Part shown: positions 58,607 through 64,000 of the stretch, in pieces | Position numbering within the stretch: position 1 is the first letter of the stretch | How the letters are laid out: each line of letters opens with the position of its first letter | Assembly (NCBI RefSeq): GCF_000499845.2 | Contig: NC_023758.2 | Coordinates: 22,371,366 to 22,435,365, forward strand | Source of the DNA: Phaseolus vulgaris | Lineage: Eukaryota; Streptophyta; Magnoliopsida; Fabales; Fabaceae | Direction: 5' to 3' | Length of the DNA: 64,000 nucleotides | Made by a program: the position numbers and the translations under genes | The notes under the pieces: generated by a model | The model's database searches: none | What the model was told of the DNA's origin: nothing | Seen by the model: the letters and a program-made list of their open reading frames with translations, nothing else

Positions 58607-59869
58607 TTAACTGTAATAAAACTTGAGATGGGTGGCGTTCCAAGTGCGAGGAATCGCCCCTCCTTCCAGCGTCTCCAAGCGGTAGGCGCCGTTCCCGAGT
58701 GCTTCGGTTATTCTGAACGGTCCTGTCCACTTGGGTGACAATTTGTTCTCCATCTCATACTGGTGGGCCTTCCTCATCACCAGGTCGCCATCTCTGAATT
58801 GCCTTGGCCTTATTCTAGAGTTGTACTTGCGTTCAACTCTTCTCTTCACTGCTTCGGCCTTCACCCGCGCTTCCTCCCTGACCTCATCCAACAAATCCAA
58901 GTTCATTCTCTTTTCTTCGTTCGAGTCTTCCGCCACGAAGTTTTGGAATCTTGGCGAGCTTTCCTGGGTTTCAACTGGGATCATTGCATCACACCCATAC
59001 ACCAAACTAAACGGGGTTTCATGGGTTCCCGATTGCTCAGTGGTATGATACGCCCATACTATACGGGGAACCTCTTCAGCCCAAGACCCTTTGGCCTTCT
59101 CCAACCTCCTCTTCAATCCTCTCAACAAGACCCGGTTGCCTGACTCCACTTGCCCATTCGTTTGTGGGTGCTCCACATAAGCAAACACCTGCTGTATCCC
59201 AACATCCCCACACAGCTTCTTCAACAGGTGACTTGCAAACTGAGTCCCATTATCTGATACGAAACGCTTGGGCACACCAAATCGGCACACAATATTCTTC
59301 CACACAAAACTCTGAATCTTGTGCGCGGTGATCTGGGCTACTGGTTCTGCTTCAATCCATTTCGTGAAGTACTCGATTGCCACAACCAAATACTTCATTT
59401 GCCTGATCGCCAATGGAAAGGGTCCCAGAATATCGATTCCCCACGTATGGAACGGCCAGGGGCTGTAAATTGACTTCAGCTCTTCTGGAGGCGCCTTGTG
59501 CCAATCGGCGTGCTGCTGACATTGCTTGCAACACTGGGCATATTTCTTGCAATCTTCCCTCATTGTGGGCCAGTAATAACCTGCGCGGAGGGTTCTTGTA
59601 GCCAAAGCTCGACCCTCGATGTGACTCCCACAAATCCCCTCATGGAGCTCAGCCATAATTCTCGTGCACTTCTCTCCATATACGCATACTAAAAGAGGAT
59701 GTGTGAACCCGAACCTGTACAAATCGCCATCGATGAGGGTGAACCTGTTGGAGTTCTTCTTTATCTTTTTGGCCTCCGTCGAGTCCATTGGGAGCACGCC
59801 ATCCGCCATGTAGTGCTGGTATGGCGTTATCCATGTATCTGGCTCATGGATAGCGCAAACTTGCGTCAT
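58607..59869 (-). CDS. Integrase region of the Tat element
   Basis: An open frame of 420 codons. The zinc finger is complete (His-Glu-Gly-Ile, then His, and CKKYAQCCKQC). The catalytic core shows Asp in GIDILGPFP, Asp in VSDNGTQF and Glu in HPQTNGQVESGNR. The C-terminal part has the GPFRI/Y-like module (KWTGPFRITEALGNGAYRL). It ends at a normal-looking stop (LKFYYS). The domain itself seems intact, but its frame differs from that of the RNase H piece upstream, so a frame change separates them near 59868. Confidence 0.85.
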   Translation of the reverse strand: MTQVCAIHEPDTWITPYQHYMADGVLPMDSTEAKKIKKNSNRFTLIDGDLYRFGFTHPLLVCVYGEKCTRIMAELHEGICGSHIEGRALATRTLRAGYYWPTMREDCKKYAQCCKQCQQHADWHKAPPEELKSIYSPWPFHTWGIDILGPFPLAIRQMKYLVVAIEYFTKWIEAEPVAQITAHKIQSFVWKNIVCRFGVPKRFVSDNGTQFASHLLKKLCGDVGIQQVFAYVEHPQTNGQVESGNRVLLRGLKRRLEKAKGSWAEEVPRIVWAYHTTEQSGTHETPFSLVYGCDAMIPVETQESSPRFQNFVAEDSNEEKRMNLDLLDEVREEARVKAEAVKRRVERKYNSRIRPRQFRDGDLVMRKAHQYEMENKLSPKWTGPFRITEALGNGAYRLETLEGGAIPRTWNATHLKFYYS

Positions 59870-61251
59870 CTTCGTCTCCCCCCTGGACGTGCTCTGACTC
59901 TCGACGTCCTCAGAGTCTCCTGAGTCAAAGATCTATGACTCCTCGTCGTCCCTTCCATTGACTTGCACACATGAAGAACCTGGTGATCTGCCACGAATGC
60001 CCGAGGTATCTTCAAAGTTTCTTGTATAACGGTCCTCTGCCTGCCCCCCTTGCCCGAACTGGCGAGGTTGGCTAGCAAGTCAGCTTGGGCATTCTGCTCC
60101 CTTGGCACTTGCACCACTTCAAACAAAACGAAGGACCTCTTCAATTCTTGCACATACTCCAGGTAAGCCGCCATCTGCGGATCTTTGGCCTGAAACTCAC
60201 CCGTCACCTGCCCAGTGACCAACAACGAGTCACTCTTGGCCATCAGCACCTTTGCTCCCATCTCCTTCGCCAACAAAATACCGACGATCAAAGCCTCATA
60301 CTCTGCTTGATTATTGCTGGCTTTGAAGGCAAACCTCAGAGATTGTTCTATCAACACACCGTTGGGTCCTTCCAAAATGACTCCAGCTCCGCTACCCAGC
60401 TGGTTAGACGACCCATCCACCGAGAGCACCCAACGAAAATCATCCTCCGCACTCTGCACTGTTTCAGAAGATAGCTCGACCACAAAGTCAGCAAAGATTT
60501 GCCCCTTGATCGGTCCCCGGGGCTCGTACTTGATGTCGAATTCTGACAACTCCACCGCCCATTTCACCATCCTCCTAGCTACATCCGGTTTCTTCAAAAC
60601 CTTCTGGATGGGTAAGTCGGTCATTACCAACACTGTAAAGCTCTGGAAGTAATGATGCAGCCTCCTCGCCGAAAACACCACCGCCAGCGCTGCTTTCTCT
60701 AAGGCCTGATATCTCACTTCTGGGCCCTGCAACACCTTGCTAACAAAATAGATAGGCCTCTGTACTTGATCTTGATCCTGGATGAGCACCGCACTTATCG
60801 CCTTCTCAGTTATGGCAAAATATAACCTGAGGGGCGTTCCCATTTGAGGTTTGCATAGAACCGGCGGGCTCGCCAAATACGCTTTGAGCTTCACAAAAGC
60901 TTCTTCACACTCCCTCGTCCAGACAAACCTATTATTCCTCTTCAGACATTGGAAGTATGGGTGGCCTTTTTCTCCACTAGCAGACACGAACCGAGACAGG
61001 GCGGCCATCTGGCCTGTGAGCTGCTGCACCTCCTTTACAGTGGCAGGACTCCTCATCGCCAGAATGGCAGCACACTTGTCGGGATTCGCCTCGATTCCCC
61101 TCTCAGTCAAGAGAAATCCCATAAACTTCCCTGCCTCCACGCCGAAAATGCACTTCTCGGGATTCAATTTCATCTTGTACTTGGCTATTGTAACGAACAA
61201 CTCCTCTAGATCAGTAACGTGCCTGCTCTTTTCCAGAGATGTCACGACCAT
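59866..61251 (-). pseudogene. C-terminal RT plus two RNase H domains of the Tat element
   Basis: The frame starts just after the RT active site (MVVTSLEKSRHVTDLEELF). It runs through the RT thumb (LNPEKCIFGVEAGKFMGFLL) and a first RNase H (PLRLYFAITEKAISAVLIQ, ALEKAALAVVFSARRLHHYF). A second, archaeal-type RNase H (RVT_3-like) follows, with LSVDGSSNQLGSGAGVILEG and NNQAEYEALIVGILLAKEMG and an NAQADLLANLAS end. The double RNase H is diagnostic of the Tat lineage. The frame is cut off from the first RT part by a TAA and from integrase by a frame change. Confidence 0.85.
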
Positions 61252-61266
61252 ATCGTTAACATACGC

Positions 61267-62271
61267 TTACACGTTCCGCCCAAGCATAGGCGCAAGCACC
61301 TTATCCATTAGCCTCTGGTACGTGGCTCCCACGTTCTTCAGCCCAAAAGGGATCACCTTGTAGCAATAGCACGACCTTTCCGTCATGAAAGCAGTCTTTT
61401 CCTCATCCATGGGATGCATCTTAATCTGGTTATATCCCGAGAAGGCGTCCAAGAAACTGAGCAATTTGCACCCTGACGCACTGTCTACCAGGGCATCTAT
61501 GCTCTGCAAAGGATAAGAATCCTTTGGACAGGCTTTATTCAGATCCGTAAAATCAACACACATCCGCCACTTCCCACTGCTCTTCTTGACCAGAACGACA
61601 TTGGCGAGCCATTCTGGATACTGAATCTCCCTGATATGGCCTACCACGAGGAGTTTCTGCGTCTCGTCCCTGATCGCCTGCCTCTTTTCTTCGTTGAAAT
61701 TTCTCCTTCTCTGGCGGATCGGCCTGACTTGGGGATCCATTGCCAAACGATGACACAAAAAGTAGGGGTCAATCCCGGGCATGTCTGAAGCAGACCATGC
61801 AAACGCGTCCAGGTGTCTACTTATCACTTTGGCGATCTGGTCTTGCGTCTCGCCATCTAAGGTTTTCCCCAGCTTAAACGTTTTGCCGCCGATCTTCTTC
61901 TCAAGCCACTCCTCGACCGGCTGAGGTCTCTTCTCACTGGCGATCAGCGCTCTCGCAATTCCTGACTCCCTGGCGGTCTCCGGGCAGTTTTTCTCTTCCT
62001 CCACTCGAGCGGCGCTCTCGGACCTCACCTCGACATCCTCCATTACCACATCACCCTCGGTGGCCACCTCCCACGCTGTATCCACAACTCGCCGGTTTTC
62101 CAGCTCAGGCCCCACACCAGGGGGCGGCGTTGTGGTTACATGGCACACCGATCTCTTGTTCTTGAGGCTGTTTTCATAGCACTTCTTTGCCTCTTTTTGG
62201 TCAGAACGGATGGTGATGACCACCCCTTCCATTGATGGTAACTTGACCTTCTTGTGCCTTGTTGAAGGCAC
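61267..62271 (-). pseudogene. N-terminal RT region of the Tat element, active site changed
   Basis: An open stretch of 334 codons. It begins with a linker (MPSTRHKKVKLPSMEG), continues with PIRQRRRNFNEEKRQAI and ANVVLVKKSSGKWRMCVDFT (fingers), LDAFSGYNQIKMHP (first catalytic Asp present) and VIPFGLKNVGATYQRLMDK. It ends in TAA directly before the second catalytic motif. That motif reads YVND instead of the usual YVDD, so a catalytic Asp is replaced by Asn. Either change would inactivate the enzyme. Confidence 0.85.
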
Positions 62272-62449
62272 AACTCCTATCCTGTTGAGTGTTGGCCTTC
62301 ATCACATCTGCCGAGCTTCCTTGATCGACCAACACCCGATGGACCTTCCTTCCCGCCGTAACAAGCGAGATTACAATAGGGTCATTGTCATGAGGCACAA
62401 CATCCCTAAGGTCTTCTTTGGTGAACGTAATGTCCACGTCGGATGAGTG
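62201..62449 (-). pseudogene. Truncated protease region of the Tat element
   Basis: The frame shows MDITFTKEDLRDVVPHDNDP and VLVDQGSSADVM, a retropepsin-like region. Right after this motif the normal continuation of the protease is missing and the sequence jumps, with a frame change, to the linker before RT. A stop lies just upstream of the Asp-rich start at 62447. The jump is best explained by an internal deletion. Confidence 0.7.
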
Positions 62450-63829
62450 ATCCTAAAAAACCTCCACTGACATCACATACCTTGCATACTTCTTTCGCTG
62501 CGATGCAGTACACCCACCACCCGAGAATCCACCAACTATGGTGTGGATTTCACCGTGAATGGGTACCTCGTGCTGCTATCCCTCACTGCTCGCCGGTTGT
62601 GAACCTGATGATTGCCCCGCTTGCTTCTCCAACAAGTAATCCTTCAAGAATCCACACTTGACCAGCTCGGCGAGTTGGTATCCCAAAGCCAAACACGAAA
62701 TGATGGAGTGGCCAAAGCTCTTGTGGAACTCACACCACGCGTCTGGTTTTGGTCCCAACACCTTATCCGTTGTCTTCTCAGGCACTTTGAGCCTGGCAAC
62801 AATGTTCGGGATGGCGATCAGGTCAGCCAATCCCATCACGTACTCGTACCTCGGTGGGCGATTAGTCTCTCAGGGCCGCCCCGACCCCTTCCCCTTGCTA
62901 TTCTTTGGGTCATAAGGATGACGCATCCTTTGATCCCTCTTCCCCGCCGCCGCCTCCATCACCCTCTGCGGCTGGATCCTCGTCTGAGCGCGTGGCTTAG
63001 CTGGGGCCACATTTCCCCTTTTCTTGGAGACTTCGCTCTCAGCGGCGATGTGAGCCACGACACGTCGTCGGATTTCAGCGAACGTGGCGGGGTGACTCCT
63101 GATCAGCAACTCACTAAAAGGCCCAGGGAACACGCCCTTTTTGAAGGCATGTACAAACATTTCTTCATCCTTACCTGGCAAGCGGACTATCTGAGCTCCG
63201 AATCTGTTCAAAATATCCTTTAGGGACTCCCCTTAATACTGCTTCACGTCGAACAGATCGTAAGACACCAACGGCGGTGCCTTGTTCACTATGTACTGCT
63301 CAACGAACATCTTGGAGAACTGCTGGAACGTGGTAATGTGGCCAGTAGGCAGACTGACGAACCAGTCCAGCGCTGTTCCACTGAGAGTGCTCATGAACAC
63401 CTTGTAGTAGACCGCGTCTGAACCTCCTGAGAGCATCATCTGCGTGTGAAACGCCGTGAGATGAGCCTTAGGATCCTCCACCCCAGTGAAAGATGCTTTC
63501 ACCGCTACCGTATTTGTAGGGACCACCGTGTCCATGATCTCCTGAGAAAATGGCATGGGAAAGCTACACGGTGGGGATGAGGGTGCAGATCTGTCCCCAA
63601 TCGCACGTTCCTCCCGCCCCTGAAGGGCTTTACGTAGCTCCTCGTTGACTCTGTTGAGCTCTTCATTCCTAGCCTGTGAGGCCACCAGCGCCTCATGCAT
63701 TCTCTCTTGTTCAAAACGTGATGCAGCCATGTTCTCCTGCAACGTCCTCATCATCTCTATCACCTGCGTCATAGACACAGCGTCCTCCTCGATTGACGGC
63801 GTGACTGAACTGGATCGCGTTGTCCTCAT
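62450..63829 (-). pseudogene. Gag of the Tat element with several stop codons
   Basis: The start ATG is at 63829 (MRTTRSSSVTPSIEED). A coiled-coil N-terminus leads to the retrotransposon gag domain (DPKAHLTAFHTQMMLSGGSD, TALDWFVSLPTGHITTFQQF). A TAA at 63233-63235 interrupts it. The same frame continues with ILNRFGAQIVRLPGKDEEMF and FAEIRRRVVAHI. Further stops occur at 62870 (TGA) and 62576 (TAG), with recognisable sequence between them (CEFHKSFGHSIISC, a zinc-finger-like Cys/His pattern). All these pieces share one reading frame, so the decay is by point changes. Confidence 0.85.
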
Positions 63830-63973
63830 TCTTTCTCAGCAAACTCAACAACTCGAAGAAACTCCAAAAGAACGGTGAAAACTCCAGAAAACTGACTGCG
63901 ACAGCAAGCAGTCGAACAGAAAGCACTGAAACTTCAACAAACACGAACTGTGGTTGGGAATCACCTTTAATAC

Positions 63974-63992
63974 GGCCCCACGGTGGGCGCCA
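63974..63992 (-). promoter_or_regulatory. Primer-binding-like site of the Tat element
   Basis: On the minus strand TGGCGCCCACCGTGGGGCC starts two bases after the LTR end (GGATCA). Tat-lineage elements typically have such a TGGCGCC site here. I did not determine which tRNA it matches. Confidence 0.7.
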
Positions 63993-63994
63993 GA

Positions 63995-64000
63995 TGATCC
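63995..64000 (-). repeat. First six bases of the 5' LTR of the Tat element
   Basis: TGATCC at the window edge equals the first six bases of the other LTR at 52884. The rest of the LTR lies outside the window. Confidence 0.7.

Larger units (their letters stand above)
52884..64000 (-). mobile_element. Tat-lineage Ty3/gypsy retrotransposon, nested in another gypsy element (cut by window edge)
   Basis: Minus orientation. The 3' LTR is 52884-54026. Then, in + coordinates, come an antisense ORF (54613-57037), a repeat-rich spacer, integrase, RNase H and RT, a protease remnant, gag, a primer-binding-like site at 63974-63992, and the first six bases of the 5' LTR (TGATCC) at 63995-64000. Those six bases match the start of the left LTR. 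The gypsy order (RT, RNase H, integrase), the second RNase H domain after the first, and the extra antisense ORF identify the Tat (Ogre/Retand-like) lineage. Several stops, frame changes, a protease deletion and a changed RT motif show it cannot move on its own. Confidence 0.88.

Overview
This 64 kb window is nuclear DNA from a flowering plant, most likely a legume of the bean, cowpea or soybean group. The evidence is AT-rich intergenic DNA, intron-rich genes with GT/AG borders, and plant-type Ty1/copia (Sirevirus) and Ty3/gypsy (Tat) retrotransposons. The species call is inferred from family resemblance and was not tested by alignment. There are no operons, CRISPR arrays or rRNA genes, and I could not recognise a tRNA gene.

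Layout. (1) 1-3.2 kb is the 3' end of a Tat-lineage gypsy element in + orientation, carrying a broken antisense ORF and the start of its 3' LTR. (2) 3376-4083 is a solo LTR with a perfect 5-bp duplication. (3) 4.1-12.9 kb is AT-rich DNA with a CACTA-type MITE, a (TA)n run, a decayed copia remnant, a broken fragment of an NADPH-cytochrome P450 reductase gene, and a hAT-type element with an 8-bp duplication. (4) 12878-23264 is a complete, young Sirevirus-like copia element in minus orientation. It has 1823-bp LTRs differing at about 7 sites, gag, pol and an extra ORF in the env position. (5) 23.3-27.7 kb is repeat-rich intergenic DNA with decayed CACTA-type termini. (6) 27.7-49.5 kb is the gene island, with four well-supported genes: a NEP1-interacting-protein-like RING-H2 protein (+, 5 exons), an aspartyl protease (+, 10 exons), a class III peroxidase close to peroxidase 64 (+, 4 exons) and a METTL23-like methyltransferase (-, 7 exons). 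(7) 50148-52883 is the 5' part of a gypsy element, interrupted in gag by (8) a second Tat-lineage element (52884 to beyond 64000, minus orientation). That element has gag, a truncated protease, RT with a mutated catalytic motif, two RNase H regions, integrase, tandem repeats, and an antisense ORF of the same family as in (1).

The four host genes do different jobs: ubiquitin ligation at membranes, secreted or anchored proteolysis, cell-wall peroxidase chemistry, and protein methylation. They show no sign of acting as one pathway. The strongest recurring oddity is the antisense coiled-coil/Transposase_28-like ORF between pol and the 3' LTR in two separate Tat elements. I found nothing I can defend as a wholly new biological system.
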